A DNA stretch of 64,000 nucleotides, taken from the NCBI GenBank assembly GCA_027490755.1, contig JAIXXL010000009.1, forward strand, positions 186,001 to 250,000. Reading direction: 5' to 3'. The notes below the pieces were generated by a model. The model worked only from the letters and a program-made list of their open reading frames with translations, was not told where the DNA came from and did not search any database. Shown one piece after another: positions 17,970 through 26,333 of this stretch (positions within the stretch are counted from its first letter, which is position 1; every line of letters begins with the position of its first letter). The DNA comes from Betaproteobacteria bacterium. GTDB lineage: Bacteria; Pseudomonadota; Gammaproteobacteria; Burkholderiales; UBA3065. Both the position numbers and the translations under genes were made by a program.

Positions 17970-18512
17970 TCAGCGCGTCACCCGGCTCACGCCACCACCC
18001 GAAAGGATGCGCACCGCGTCGCCGGCGCGGAAGTCTTCGCCGGCCTCGTAGGCCTGGGTGATGGCAACCAGGTCGCCGTTGCGCAGCTTGACGGTGATCT
18101 CGAGGCCGCGCGTGCGGCGCAGGTTCTTCTCGGCCAGATTGCCGGCCACGCCGCCGGCCACCGCACCGACCACGCCACTGATCAGCGAACCGCGCCCGCC
18201 ACCGATGCTGCTGCCGGCCACACCACCGATCACGGCACCGGCCACCGTACCGACACCCGCCTCATCGACCTGGATCTCGACCTCGCGGACGCTTTCCACG
18301 GTACCCAGGCGCACCGTCTGCTCGGTACGTACCTGCCGCGTCGAGTAGCTCGAACCACCCAGGCTGCTGCCGGTGGTCATGCAGCCCGCCAGCGTCGTGG
18401 CGCATACCAGGCCCGCCAGCACGACAGCCAGACGCCGCACCGGCCGCCGAGTGCAGGCCGGCGCGCGAGTGACATGGTCGCGGGTGGGATTGCGGGTCTG
18501 GCTGGCATTCAT
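17970..18512 (-). CDS. Glycine-zipper 2TM lipoprotein (SlyB/Pcp-like)
   Basis: A 180-residue outer membrane lipoprotein. A long basic n-region is followed by a hydrophobic stretch with lipobox TLAGC (about res 43). Two glycine-zipper helices (VGTVAGAVIGGVAGSSIGGG and LISGVVGAVAGGVAGNLA) precede a small C-terminal domain (ITVKLRNGDLVAITQ). SlyB-type proteins are induced under PhoPQ or envelope stress and scaffold outer membrane proteins. The ATG at 18512 has GGAG 9 nt upstream; an upstream ATG at 18545 is less likely. A single gene, codirectional with the PfkB kinase gene 44 nt upstream. Confidence 0.85.
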   Translation of the reverse strand: MNASQTRNPTRDHVTRAPACTRRPVRRLAVVLAGLVCATTLAGCMTTGSSLGGSSYSTRQVRTEQTVRLGTVESVREVEIQVDEAGVGTVAGAVIGGVAGSSIGGGRGSLISGVVGAVAGGVAGNLAEKNLRRTRGLEITVKLRNGDLVAITQAYEAGEDFRAGDAVRILSGGGVSRVTR

Positions 18513-18555
18513 CTGATGGTCTCCATGACGTTGTAGGCGACGCATCGCCTGCCAC

Positions 18556-19491
18556 TCATCCCAAATTGCGCCCGAAGGCCGAGCGGAAGGCGTCGTCTAT
18601 GTCTGAACGCACGACAGCGTGATTCTGTGCACCGCGCTCGGCGATCTTTAGCGACCCGAGCAGCGACGCCAGACGGCCAGTGGTCTCCCAGTCCATGCCC
18701 TCGACGATGCCGTGCAGAAGCCCGGCGCGGTAGGCGTCGCCGCAGCCGGTGGGGTCCACCACTGCGCTCGGCGCCACCGCCGGGATCTCGTGCACCTTGC
18801 CGTCGGCATGGATCTGCGAGCCCTTGCCGCCCAGCGTGACGATCAGTGCCTTGACCTCGCGCGCCAGACTCTCCAACGTCTGACCAGTCTTCTGCTGCAG
18901 GAGTTGCGCCTCGTAGTCGTTGACGGCCAGGTAATCGGCGCTGGCGATGAACTGCATCAACTCGTCGCCGTTGAACATCGGCAGGCCCTGACCCGGGTCG
19001 AACATGAACGGGATGCCGGCATCGGCGAGTTCACGCGCGTGGCGGAACATGCCGTCGCGGCCGTCCGGCGCGATCACCGCCAGCTTGACGCTGCGCGCGT
19101 CGAGCACGCTGTTCTGGTGCGAGAAGTTCATCGCGCCCGGGTGAAAGGCGGTGATCTGGTTGTCGTCGAGGTCGGTGGTGATGAAGGCCTGCGCGGTGTA
19201 GGTGCCGGCGACGTGGCGCACGTGGTCGGTGTTCAGGCCCAGGCCCTGCAGACGCTCGCGGTAGGGGCCGAAGTCGTCGCCGACGGTGGCCATGATGCGC
19301 GCGTCGCCACCCAGGCCGTGCAGGTTGTAGGCGATGTTGCCGGCGGTGCCGCCGTACTCGCGCCGCATCTCCGGCACCAGGAAGGCAACGTTGAGCATAT
19401 GCAGCTTGTCCGGGAGGATGTGCTCGCGGAAGCGGTCGGGGAACACCATGATGGTGTCGAAGGCCATGGAACCGCAGATCAGGACGGACAT
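18556..19491 (-). CDS. PfkB-family carbohydrate/nucleoside kinase
   Basis: A 311-residue ribokinase-fold kinase. The N-terminal GG motif region YGGTAGNIAYNLHGLGGDA and the C-terminal signature DPTGCGDAYRAGL with the catalytic Asp (anion-hole GAGD varied to GCGD) are clear. Such enzymes phosphorylate sugars or nucleosides with ATP. The closest style is the adenosine kinase/ribokinase subgroup common in proteobacteria (MSVLICGSMAFDTIM start), but the substrate cannot be assigned from sequence. It sits 44 nt upstream of the SlyB-like gene, probably in its own unit. Confidence 0.85.
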   Translation of the reverse strand: MSVLICGSMAFDTIMVFPDRFREHILPDKLHMLNVAFLVPEMRREYGGTAGNIAYNLHGLGGDARIMATVGDDFGPYRERLQGLGLNTDHVRHVAGTYTAQAFITTDLDDNQITAFHPGAMNFSHQNSVLDARSVKLAVIAPDGRDGMFRHARELADAGIPFMFDPGQGLPMFNGDELMQFIASADYLAVNDYEAQLLQQKTGQTLESLAREVKALIVTLGGKGSQIHADGKVHEIPAVAPSAVVDPTGCGDAYRAGLLHGIVEGMDWETTGRLASLLGSLKIAERGAQNHAVVRSDIDDAFRSAFGRNLG

Positions 19492-19579
19492 CTTTGCCTC
19501 CCGGGCATCTCTTGTCGAAATGCGGATTGTCCCATCCGCGACATGCGAGGGTGATGCTTTCGGTGCCTCGACCGCAGGT

Positions 19580-21025
19580 TCAGACGGTCCGAGGGCTGGC
19601 TTCCGCGAGTCGCGACATCATCACGTGCACCTCGCGCGCCTCACCCGGTCTGTCACTGTCGAAGCGCAAACCGAGTAGACCAACGCGGCGCAACTGCAGC
19701 AGCGACTCGGGGATGCCAACCACCGCGGCATATGCCGATGCTGCACCGTCTCCCGGGGGGGGCGATTGCCTGTTCGCTCGTTGCGACGGAAGCTGCAGAC
19801 CATAGGCCGTGAGGTCGATCGACAATGATGCGGCCTGGTCCTCCGGCAAGGCCGCGATCCGGATGTCGAGGATGAGCCACCCGTCGGCCCCGTCCTCGAG
19901 CGCTGGCAGGGTGAATGCGGTCCACACAGGCCTGGGCCGCGCGGTGGCGCGGACCCTGCCGACGCGGACCCTCGCCGCGCCTGCAGGCTGCCCGCGTGGT
20001 GGCCGCCGCATGAACGCGCGCTGGATGGCACAGGAACTGGCGGCATGCACCTCAGCGGGTGTCTCTGCACGGGCGCGGATCGAGTACTGCCTGAACTCCT
20101 CGACGAGCAACGGCGTGACGCCGGTGGCAAGGTCACGCGAAACGGCCTCTGGTATCTTGCGACCCAGCGCCGTTTCGAGGTAGCGGAGCCCGGTCAGAGC
20201 CGCGACCTGCAGCAGGCGGCTCCGCGTCTCGGCAACGAACACGCTCCAGTCGATACGATCCTGATCAAGAAGTCCGCATGCGTCCACGGTCCAGTCCGCG
20301 GCGCCATCGACCGACCAGCGCACGCCATGCACGATGGCCATCAACAGGGCATCGGCAGGCGATGGCACCATGACCTCGGCACCCGACCAGCGGAGCGACT
20401 CTCCGCGCGACCAGAGACCGTCGTCATCGCCCGCCAGACGGTTCAGGTTGTTGGAAAAATGGTGAAGATCGATCTCAGCCTCGCCCTTTTTCAGAGACCA
20501 AGCGTGGAGGCCGGCCACCGGGGCCAGTTGCCGCCGGGAGATCTGCCAGGGTTCGGGCACCAGCCCCCACCCCTCGGCCTCGAGCGCGGAGAAGGCATAC
20601 CCCTCTCGTCCGAGGGGTACCAGCACATCGACGTCGCGTATCAGGCGCTCCTGCGCACTAGCGGGGTCTCGCGCGATGCGCGCCGCGCCCTTCATGAGCA
20701 TCAGAGGCACATCGGCGCGGTTGAGGGCGGCGAGGCCGCCGAGTGCCGTCTTCAGGCACATCTGGCTGTTCACCCAAAGGAACTTGCGGATGCCGCTGAC
20801 GCGCGGGCGGATGCGCGAGTCGGGCTCGAGGCGCTCGATGCGCGGCGCTACGGCGCCCAACATCCGCACCTCGGCCCAGGGGGTCGCGTCGATGTCGAAC
20901 TCCGACCGCCAGTCGCGCCAGGCGAGCATGGCCTCGTCAAGCGGTGCCAGCGCGGCCCTCGCCAGCAGGTCCAGAGAACGCGAAAGGGGCAGCGCAGCCT
21001 CCAAAGGTGCAGGGACCGCGCTCAT
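19580..21025 (-). CDS. Nucleotidyltransferase-family protein (NTP_transf_5-like), last gene of PqqD/HprK cluster
   Basis: A 481-residue protein. Residues about 110-160 hold the nucleotidyltransferase core: LMLMKGAARI followed by RLIRDVDVLVP, the D-x-D metal site, then GWGLVPEP and EIDLHHF further on. This is the organisation of the uncharacterised nucleotidyltransferase family found beside HprK-like kinases in lasso-peptide and polysaccharide loci. The C-terminal 150 residues look like a separate beta-rich domain (VWTAFTLPALEDGADGWLILDI), which I do not recognise. The start overlaps the stop of the glycosyltransferase gene by ATGA, so it is the fifth, coupled gene of the operon. The substrate and product are unknown. 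Confidence 0.75.
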   Translation of the reverse strand: MSAVPAPLEAALPLSRSLDLLARAALAPLDEAMLAWRDWRSEFDIDATPWAEVRMLGAVAPRIERLEPDSRIRPRVSGIRKFLWVNSQMCLKTALGGLAALNRADVPLMLMKGAARIARDPASAQERLIRDVDVLVPLGREGYAFSALEAEGWGLVPEPWQISRRQLAPVAGLHAWSLKKGEAEIDLHHFSNNLNRLAGDDDGLWSRGESLRWSGAEVMVPSPADALLMAIVHGVRWSVDGAADWTVDACGLLDQDRIDWSVFVAETRSRLLQVAALTGLRYLETALGRKIPEAVSRDLATGVTPLLVEEFRQYSIRARAETPAEVHAASSCAIQRAFMRRPPRGQPAGAARVRVGRVRATARPRPVWTAFTLPALEDGADGWLILDIRIAALPEDQAASLSIDLTAYGLQLPSQRANRQSPPPGDGAASAYAAVVGIPESLLQLRRVGLLGLRFDSDRPGEAREVHVMMSRLAEASPRTV

Positions 21026-21717
21026 CCGGGACTCTCCCGACGCCGGGCGATGGCCAGCCGCGCAGCCTGCAACAGGACGCGGCCGCCGCCCGTGCCCGCG
21101 CTGGTGCTGCACGAACCGGGATGCAGACGCCGTCGCAACACGATATCGTCGATGAGGACGAACCCCACCCCGGCCCGACGGGCGCGGTCGACCCAGTCGA
21201 TCCAACCCACGGCACCCGCCTCCGGCGCGAATCCGCCGAAGCGGTGGAATGTCTCGCGTCTCAGCAGCGTCGCGCCATCGAGCCATCCCAGTTGCGGCGG
21301 CCTTGGTCTGAAGCGAGCGGCGGATTCCCCCGGGAGGGACGGACAGACGAACTCCGCCACCCAGCCCACGGCGCCGCCGGCGAGTCCGCCGGCAGAGAGG
21401 GCAGCGCGCCGCGAAGCCAGACTGCCGCTCGGCCAGACATCGTCCGCATCGAGCAGCGCAAGGAATTCGCCGGAACCGATCGCCGCCCCCGCGTTCACCG
21501 CAGCAGATTTGCCCTGACGGGCCTGACGCACGATGCGGAAGACCGGCAGACCCTCGCCGGCCACCGCAGCCACCTCCGCGGTGCCATCGTCGGAGCCGTC
21601 GTCGACCACCGTCACATCCCGTGGCAACAGGTCCTGCGCGGCGACACTGCGCAGGGTCTCTGCCAAGGTGCGGGCGGCATTCCACGCCGGAATGACCACC
21701 GAGATTCCGCCGGTCAC
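21022..21717 (-). CDS. Family 2 glycosyltransferase (second of pair)
   Basis: A 231-residue GT-A glycosyltransferase. SVVIPAWNAARTLAETLRSV at the N-terminus, the nucleotide-binding VVDDGSDDGT and the metal site LLDADDVWPSG are the family 2 hallmarks. It has no membrane segment, so it acts in the cytoplasm on a soluble or membrane-peripheral acceptor. It overlaps both neighbours by 4 nt. It is about 30-35% similar by eye to the upstream glycosyltransferase in the core (IPxxN, DDLWPEG), so the two may add successive sugars. Part of the five-gene PqqD/HprK-like operon. Confidence 0.85.
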   Translation of the reverse strand: MTGGISVVIPAWNAARTLAETLRSVAAQDLLPRDVTVVDDGSDDGTAEVAAVAGEGLPVFRIVRQARQGKSAAVNAGAAIGSGEFLALLDADDVWPSGSLASRRAALSAGGLAGGAVGWVAEFVCPSLPGESAARFRPRPPQLGWLDGATLLRRETFHRFGGFAPEAGAVGWIDWVDRARRAGVGFVLIDDIVLRRRLHPGSCSTSAGTGGGRVLLQAARLAIARRRESPG

Positions 21718-22460
21718 GCGAGAGGCTCCAGAAAAGCGGCAAAGTCCGGCAGCGGTTCACCGAGCCGGCCGGCACTCCTGCGGCGCAAAAGTGACCTGTG
21801 CGCGACGAGACGGAAGCTGGCGTCCTTGCGCGGGTCATCGCGGGCCATCATCGACGCCGCGTGCTTGCGGTAGAAGAGTTCAATGCTTCGCAGGATGGTG
21901 AAGGGGACACCCTGCTCCCGCAACCGTAGCAGCAGGTCGACATCCTCGCTGTAGACCAGACTCTCGTCGAATGCGCCGCCGATCTGACCGAACACGCCCC
22001 GACGGTAGAGGCAGGCGCCCACATGCACGTGAAACAGGGTCTCGGTCCGAGCCCCAGATGCCGGTTCAAGCGTCTCGCGATCGGGCACCTCGAAGTAACA
22101 CGTGTAGCCACTGACCATCTCCACCGCAGGCTGACGGGCGAGCCGTGCCAGCTGCCGCTCGAGTTTGCCCTCAGGCCACAGGTCGTCGGCATCGAGGAAG
22201 CCGATGACCTCCCCCTTGGCGATCTCGATGGCACGGTTCCGCGCCACCGCCGGAGACGCTCCGGCCACTTCGATAAGGCGTATGGGAAGACCGAGACCCT
22301 GATGCCGGGCGACCACCTCCAGCGTCTCGTCGGTAGAGCCGGTGTCAGCGATGAGGATCTCGTCTACCGGGACCGACTGTCTGGCGATGGAGCGCAATGC
22401 GTCATCCAGGTAGACGCCCATGTTGAGGTTCGGGATCACCACCGAGACCGTCGGACTCAA
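21714..22460 (-). CDS. Family 2 glycosyltransferase (first of pair)
   Basis: A 248-residue GT-A enzyme with VSVVIPNLNMGVYLDDALRS, IADTGSTDET and FLDADDLWPEGKLE. A later segment (GGAFDESLVYSEDVDLLLRL) carries the ED acidic pair typical of the catalytic base region. The start is a TTG at 22460, preceded by GGAGG at 4 nt and overlapping the kinase TGA stop (TTGA). A longer frame to 22532 overlaps the kinase and lacks support. Transfers a sugar from a nucleotide donor; acceptor unknown. Confidence 0.83.
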   Translation of the reverse strand: MSPTVSVVIPNLNMGVYLDDALRSIARQSVPVDEILIADTGSTDETLEVVARHQGLGLPIRLIEVAGASPAVARNRAIEIAKGEVIGFLDADDLWPEGKLERQLARLARQPAVEMVSGYTCYFEVPDRETLEPASGARTETLFHVHVGACLYRRGVFGQIGGAFDESLVYSEDVDLLLRLREQGVPFTILRSIELFYRKHAASMMARDDPRKDASFRLVAHRSLLRRRSAGRLGEPLPDFAAFLEPLA

Positions 22461-23530
22461 GCAGCCTCCAACCAGTCGCGGAGCACCTCCGCCGCCTCTG
22501 CAGGGTCTCTGCCGAGCCGGAGTTGCATGCACGGCAGTCCGCGCACCAGCGCACCGGCCATCTGCAGGATATGTGCCTCGCGGCCCCGCAACAGGAATGC
22601 AGTGGGCGGACCGACCGCCCTAAGGGCGAGGGCCTCCGGTATCGGTACAAGTTCGCTGCGCGCGAGTTGCGCCACCGAGCACCAAATGACCGCGTCGATG
22701 GGCGTGTTCCTCAGCAGACCTCCTGGCCGGGCGTCGGTGTAGCGCATCACGCGCTTCTCCCCGCACGTCCAGAAAGGTGCGTCCGCAAGGACGCCTGGAA
22801 ACGGCACGCCGCCGTCAGGTGACAACTTGATGGCGTCGTACACCGCGTGCGCGAGCCAACGAGACGGGTGACGCTCGATGGCCACAAGGTCGTCGCCACA
22901 AACGCCTAGCCCCGCGCCCAGACAGGCCCCCACCGTGGTGGACTTGCCGGACCCCCCGGCACCGACGAGCAGGGCACCACGGTCCCCGTTGCCGATCACG
23001 CCGCCATGCACGAGCGTCTTCTCACTGTCACTCAGGAACCACTGGAACATGAGCTTGAAAGGAGCGGCCGACTCCCAGCAGGGCAGCTCCTCCTGTTGTC
23101 CGAACCAGAGCAGGGCGCGTCGACCCGGTCGGTCGGTGACCATCCAGTAGCGAAAGTCGTGGTGGTACATGGCGCTCAGCGCCCCGTCGGGCGAAAGATG
23201 CAGCCGCTCGAGATGCCGTCGGTCAGAGTGGGGCAGGTTCCAAGGCGGCGGTGCTGCTGCACCGGGAGCCCCGCCATCGACGACAAAGACCGTCAGAGAC
23301 GCCGTGCCATCGTCGGCCAGCGCAGGCAGCAGGCAACGCGTGAGACGGTCGCCGCAGACATGCGTATTGGCCACAACATCCACCCTGACCCCACCGAGGA
23401 CATGCCGGGAACGCCACTCGGGGGAAGGCCCGACCATCGCGATACCGATGTCGAGCAAGTCCGCCAACACACGTGTCGATGCAGCGTGTGCGTCGGCCCC
23501 GGCACTGGGTGCAGAACCCTCAGGCGACAT
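22457..23530 (-). CDS. HprK-related P-loop kinase
   Basis: A 357-residue protein. The C-terminal half is an HPr-kinase-like P-loop domain: Walker A GAGGSGKSTT (res 190-199), GDDLVAIE (about res 212-219) as the acidic pair that follows in this fold, and a late region of helices. The N-terminal 170 residues (WFGQQEELPCWESAAPFKLMFQWFLS at its end) match the variable N-domain seen in HprK-related kinase A proteins. HprK phosphorylates Ser46 of HPr; related kinases phosphorylate lasso peptides. No HPr gene is near. The ATG at 23530 lies inside the 3' end of the PqqD-like gene (11-nt overlap), so the two are coupled. Confidence 0.78.
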   Translation of the reverse strand: MSPEGSAPSAGADAHAASTRVLADLLDIGIAMVGPSPEWRSRHVLGGVRVDVVANTHVCGDRLTRCLLPALADDGTASLTVFVVDGGAPGAAAPPPWNLPHSDRRHLERLHLSPDGALSAMYHHDFRYWMVTDRPGRRALLWFGQQEELPCWESAAPFKLMFQWFLSDSEKTLVHGGVIGNGDRGALLVGAGGSGKSTTVGACLGAGLGVCGDDLVAIERHPSRWLAHAVYDAIKLSPDGGVPFPGVLADAPFWTCGEKRVMRYTDARPGGLLRNTPIDAVIWCSVAQLARSELVPIPEALALRAVGPPTAFLLRGREAHILQMAGALVRGLPCMQLRLGRDPAEAAEVLRDWLEAA

Positions 23531-23960
23531 CCGGGAAGTTCGCGGGGCGCATCGGCCAGCCGGCGGCGGCATCGACCTCGTGAACCGGATCGATCGCGAT
23601 CAGGTCTGCGAGGTCACTGAACACCTGCACAACGGGAGGCACGGAAGCAGCATCACCAGCCACCAGCGGCCCGGCCGGGAAAACGGGCGCATCCACCTCG
23701 ACGATCAGTTGGTTGGCGCGCATGGACGAGATCGCGTTCTGCATCGCGGCAGAGTGCTCGGCTCCGGCAAGCGGTGCCAGCGTCCGCAGCACCTCATCGG
23801 CTGTCCGCGGGTCTGCAAAGGCCTGCCAGAGCTCGACCGCGGCGCCGCAGAGGCTGAAGTAGAGGCCGCGAGCGATATCGATCAGAACGATCTCGCCATC
23901 GAAAGCCTCGGCGACGATATCGGGGTTCACGCGCAAGAAACCCACCGGACCCGGCTCCAT
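23520..23960 (-). CDS. PqqD-family protein with conserved-looking acidic C-terminal tail
   Basis: A 146-residue protein. Residues 10-95 are a PqqD-like winged-helix fold (RVNPDIVAEAFDGEIVLID, GLYFSLCGAAVELWQAF, TADEVLRTL). In RiPP pathways PqqD domains bind leader peptides and hand them to modifying enzymes. Here a linker of about 15 residues leads to a tail (res 113-138, FSDLADLIAIDPVHEVD then GWPMRP) that looks like a recognition or acceptor peptide rather than part of the fold. It is first gene of the operon with the HprK-like kinase, two glycosyltransferases and a nucleotidyltransferase. The ATG at 23960 lacks a ribosome site; a GTG five codons later has GGAG upstream. Confidence 0.75.
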   Translation of the reverse strand: MEPGPVGFLRVNPDIVAEAFDGEIVLIDIARGLYFSLCGAAVELWQAFADPRTADEVLRTLAPLAGAEHSAAMQNAISSMRANQLIVEVDAPVFPAGPLVAGDAASVPPVVQVFSDLADLIAIDPVHEVDAAAGWPMRPANFPDVA

Positions 23961-23978
23961 CGAAGTTCAACGCCGCCG

Positions 23979-23984
23979 ATTATA
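23979..23984 (-). promoter_or_regulatory. Candidate -10 box for the PqqD/HprK-like operon
   Basis: A perfect TATAAT on the leftward strand, 18 nt before the first ATG of the operon, in GC-rich surroundings. No good TTGACA is found 16-18 nt upstream. The implied leader is only about 10 nt, which would suit a near-leaderless message or the later GTG start. Confidence 0.4.
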
Positions 23985-24057
23985 CCCTCGTGGGGCCACA
24001 GCCGCTTTCGTGCCGCCGACCACGCATCCACCGTGGCCGGCCCCGGCGCGAGCCGCG

Positions 24058-24804
24058 TCAGCCGCCAGCCACTGCCACCGGTGTGAGGTCCGGGCGGAGC
24101 GCCTGGCGGTCATCAAAGACCACGCAGTCGCCGCGCCAATGCGCGCCGCCGCAGGCCTCGAAATAGCGCAGGATGCCGCCGTCCAGCTGGAACACGCGGC
24201 CGAAGCCAACCTGGGCCATCAGCGGCGCGGCCTTCTCGCAGCGGATGCCACCCGTGCAGAAGGTGACCACGGTCTGGTCGCGCAGGTGCGCGTAATCCTG
24301 CAGGCGGCCGGCGAACTGGCTGAAACGCTTGATGTGCGGGTCGATCGCCCCCTCGAAGCTGCCAACCTCGACCTCCCAGTCGTTGCGGGTGTCGAGCAGC
24401 GTCACCGGGCGGCCCTCGTCGTCGTGGCCGGTATCGAGCCAGCGGCGCAATGTCTCGGCGGCAACGCGTGGCGCCGGGGTGCGGTCGCGGTCGAAGCCGT
24501 CGCGGCGCAGGGTGACGATCTCCGGCTTGACGCGCACCCACAGGCGGCGGAACGGCACCGCCTGCGACCAGCTCCACTTGGCCTCGAGCGCGTCCAGGCC
24601 AGGAACGCTGCGGATCTGCTGCAGGACCCGCTCGACCGCGTCGCGGGGCCCAGCCAGAAAGACGTTGATGCCCTCATGTGCCAGCAGCACCGTGCCCTTG
24701 AGCCCGGCACTGGCGCACCAGCCGCGGATGGTCTCGCGCAGGCCTTCCGGGTCTTCGAGCCGGACGAAGTGGTAGGCGGCGATGTTGGCGACGGGCGCGG
24801 TCAT
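24058..24804 (-). CDS. trhO: tRNA uridine(34) hydroxylase / rhodanese-like protein TrhO (YceA)
   Basis: A 248-residue protein. It has an N-terminal acylphosphatase-like domain (LKGTVLLAHEGINVFLAG) and a rhodanese domain with LLDTRNDWEVEVGSF and the active-site loop FCTGGIRCEKA (C183, C189). TrhO installs the 5-hydroxyl on U34 of tRNAs on the way to (m)cmo5U. Both conserved cysteines are present. The ATG at 24804 begins the conserved part; a start at 24822 adds six residues. The gene is codirectional with, but separated from, the PqqD cluster by about 100 nt. Confidence 0.92.
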   Translation of the reverse strand: MTAPVANIAAYHFVRLEDPEGLRETIRGWCASAGLKGTVLLAHEGINVFLAGPRDAVERVLQQIRSVPGLDALEAKWSWSQAVPFRRLWVRVKPEIVTLRRDGFDRDRTPAPRVAAETLRRWLDTGHDDEGRPVTLLDTRNDWEVEVGSFEGAIDPHIKRFSQFAGRLQDYAHLRDQTVVTFCTGGIRCEKAAPLMAQVGFGRVFQLDGGILRYFEACGGAHWRGDCVVFDDRQALRPDLTPVAVAGG

Positions 24805-24852
24805 GGGGCGGGATTGTCCCACAGCGCGCCCAGCACCCGGCAGGCCCTCGGG

Positions 24853-25380
24853 CTACGCGGCTTCGCGCCGCGCACGCCCCTTCGGGCCTTGCCCCGTGAA
24901 GTCGTGGCTGATGCTGCCCAGCACCAGCCCCCGCGCGCGGAACTGCTCCAACAAGAGCGCGAGCCCACGCTGCAGCCCGCTCAGCTCGCCCCCCTCCTCT
25001 CGCGCCAAGCGGCGTGAGAGATCGTTGATCAGCCGCTGGCCGCACACCCGCCGCTGCGCCAGTGCCGCGATCAGCGCCTCGGCGTGCTGCCCCAGCAACA
25101 GGTGGTCGATGCCGCCGATGGCGTTGCGGAACAGCGCCAGCCGCACCGGCATGCCATCGGCCTCGCGGCCGCGGAAGCGGGGGCCGATGCGCTGCACCGG
25201 CCACTCGAAGACGGCAACCGTGTGCAGCGGGTTGAGCAGCGGACGCCCCTCGAACAGGCAACCGTCGGCGCGCAGGCGTGGGTGGTGGCGCGGCGGCCGG
25301 CGCGCTGCCAGCGCGTGCTTCAGCGCCAGGTAGCGCTGCAGGTCCTCATGCCAGGGTGGCGGCGCGTCTCCCGCCACCAT
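24853..25380 (-). CDS. Conserved-looking cytoplasmic protein of unknown function
   Basis: A 175-residue protein I do not recognise. It is rich in Arg and Leu, with segments DGCLFEGRPLLNPLHTVAVFEWP, IGPRFRGREADGMPVRL, HLLLGQHAEALIAAL and a C-terminal GLVLGSISHDFTG. No membrane segment or signal peptide is evident. Its ATG follows the TAG stop of the LysR gene with no spacing, so it is cotranscribed with the regulator. Codon use is like its neighbours. It may be a real but lineage-restricted gene; the function is unknown. Confidence 0.6.
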   Translation of the reverse strand: MVAGDAPPPWHEDLQRYLALKHALAARRPPRHHPRLRADGCLFEGRPLLNPLHTVAVFEWPVQRIGPRFRGREADGMPVRLALFRNAIGGIDHLLLGQHAEALIAALAQRRVCGQRLINDLSRRLAREEGGELSGLQRGLALLLEQFRARGLVLGSISHDFTGQGPKGRARREAA

Positions 25381-26322
25381 CTAGTCGACGAGCGAACCGA
25401 GAACGTCGCGCGGTCGCGGCAGCGGCACCAGTTGCGCAGCGTGCTGCACGACGAACTGGCGGAACTTCTCGGCCACGGCAGGCAGGCGCTTGCCGGTACG
25501 GTGGGCGATGTGCCACTGGCGCACCACCGGGAAACCCTCGACCGGCAGCACCTCCAGCCGGCGCGTCTCAAGCTCAAGCGCGACCGTGTGCAGCGAAAGG
25601 ATGCCGAGCCCGAGGCCGGCCTGGACCGCCTGCTTGATCGACTCGTTCGAGCTCATCTCCATGCCGGTGGCAAAGCTCATGCCGTGGCTGGCGAAGATGT
25701 CCTCCATGGCGGCGCGGCTGCTCGAGCCGGGCTCGCGGATCAGGAACACCTCCTGCTTGAGTCGCTCCAGCGGCACCCTGCCCCGCCCCGCCAGGCCGTG
25801 ATGGGACGGCCCGATGACCACCAGGTGGTTCTCCATGAAGGGCGTGCTCTCGAGGTCGGAACCGGTCGGCGGATCGCCCATGATGGCGATGTCGCGCTCG
25901 TTGAAGGCCAGCGTGTTCACCACCGAGGAGCGGTTGCTCACCGTCAGGCTGACGGTGACGTCCGGATTGGCTTCGCGGAACGCGGTGACCAGTTGCGGCA
26001 CGAAATAGTTGGCGGTGCCGACCACCGCCAGACGCAGACGGCCTCCGGTGTCGCCACGCAGTTGCGCGAGGTTCTCCTCGGTCTGGTCGATCTGGTTGGC
26101 GACCCGCCGGCTGAGGTCGTAGATCTCGCGACCCGCCTCGGTGAGCACAGTGCGCTTGCCCTGCTGCTCGAGCAGCGGCATGCCGACGTTCTCCTCGAGC
26201 TGCTTCACCTGCATCGAGACCGCCGGCTGGCTCAGGTGCAGCTCTTCCGCCGCACGCGAGAATGAGGCGTGGCGGGCGACGGCCTCGAAGACCTTGAGTT
26301 GGCGAAGGGTGAGATGCAGCAC
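25381..26322 (-). CDS. LysR-family transcriptional regulator (CbbR-like)
   Basis: A 313-residue LysR regulator. The N-terminal helix-turn-helix is LRQLKVFEAVARHASFSRAAEELHLSQPAVS (as HASFSRAAEELHLSQPAVSM, res 18-37), followed by the linker helix and a periplasmic-binding-like effector domain (GTANYFVPQLVTAFREANPDVTVSL). In style it is closest to CbbR/CysB-like members. No cbb genes lie nearby; the next gene downstream is an unknown protein, and the upstream region is AT-rich with dyad elements. The target is unknown. Confidence 0.9.
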   Translation of the reverse strand: MLHLTLRQLKVFEAVARHASFSRAAEELHLSQPAVSMQVKQLEENVGMPLLEQQGKRTVLTEAGREIYDLSRRVANQIDQTEENLAQLRGDTGGRLRLAVVGTANYFVPQLVTAFREANPDVTVSLTVSNRSSVVNTLAFNERDIAIMGDPPTGSDLESTPFMENHLVVIGPSHHGLAGRGRVPLERLKQEVFLIREPGSSSRAAMEDIFASHGMSFATGMEMSSNESIKQAVQAGLGLGILSLHTVALELETRRLEVLPVEGFPVVRQWHIAHRTGKRLPAVAEKFRQFVVQHAAQLVPLPRPRDVLGSLVD

Positions 26323-26333
26323 TATGGCGACTT

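Noticed and set aside
17970..18512. Glycine-zipper lipoprotein as a phage holin or toxin
   Set aside because: The lipobox, two zipper helices and C-terminal domain match the SlyB/Pcp type, and there is no phage context.
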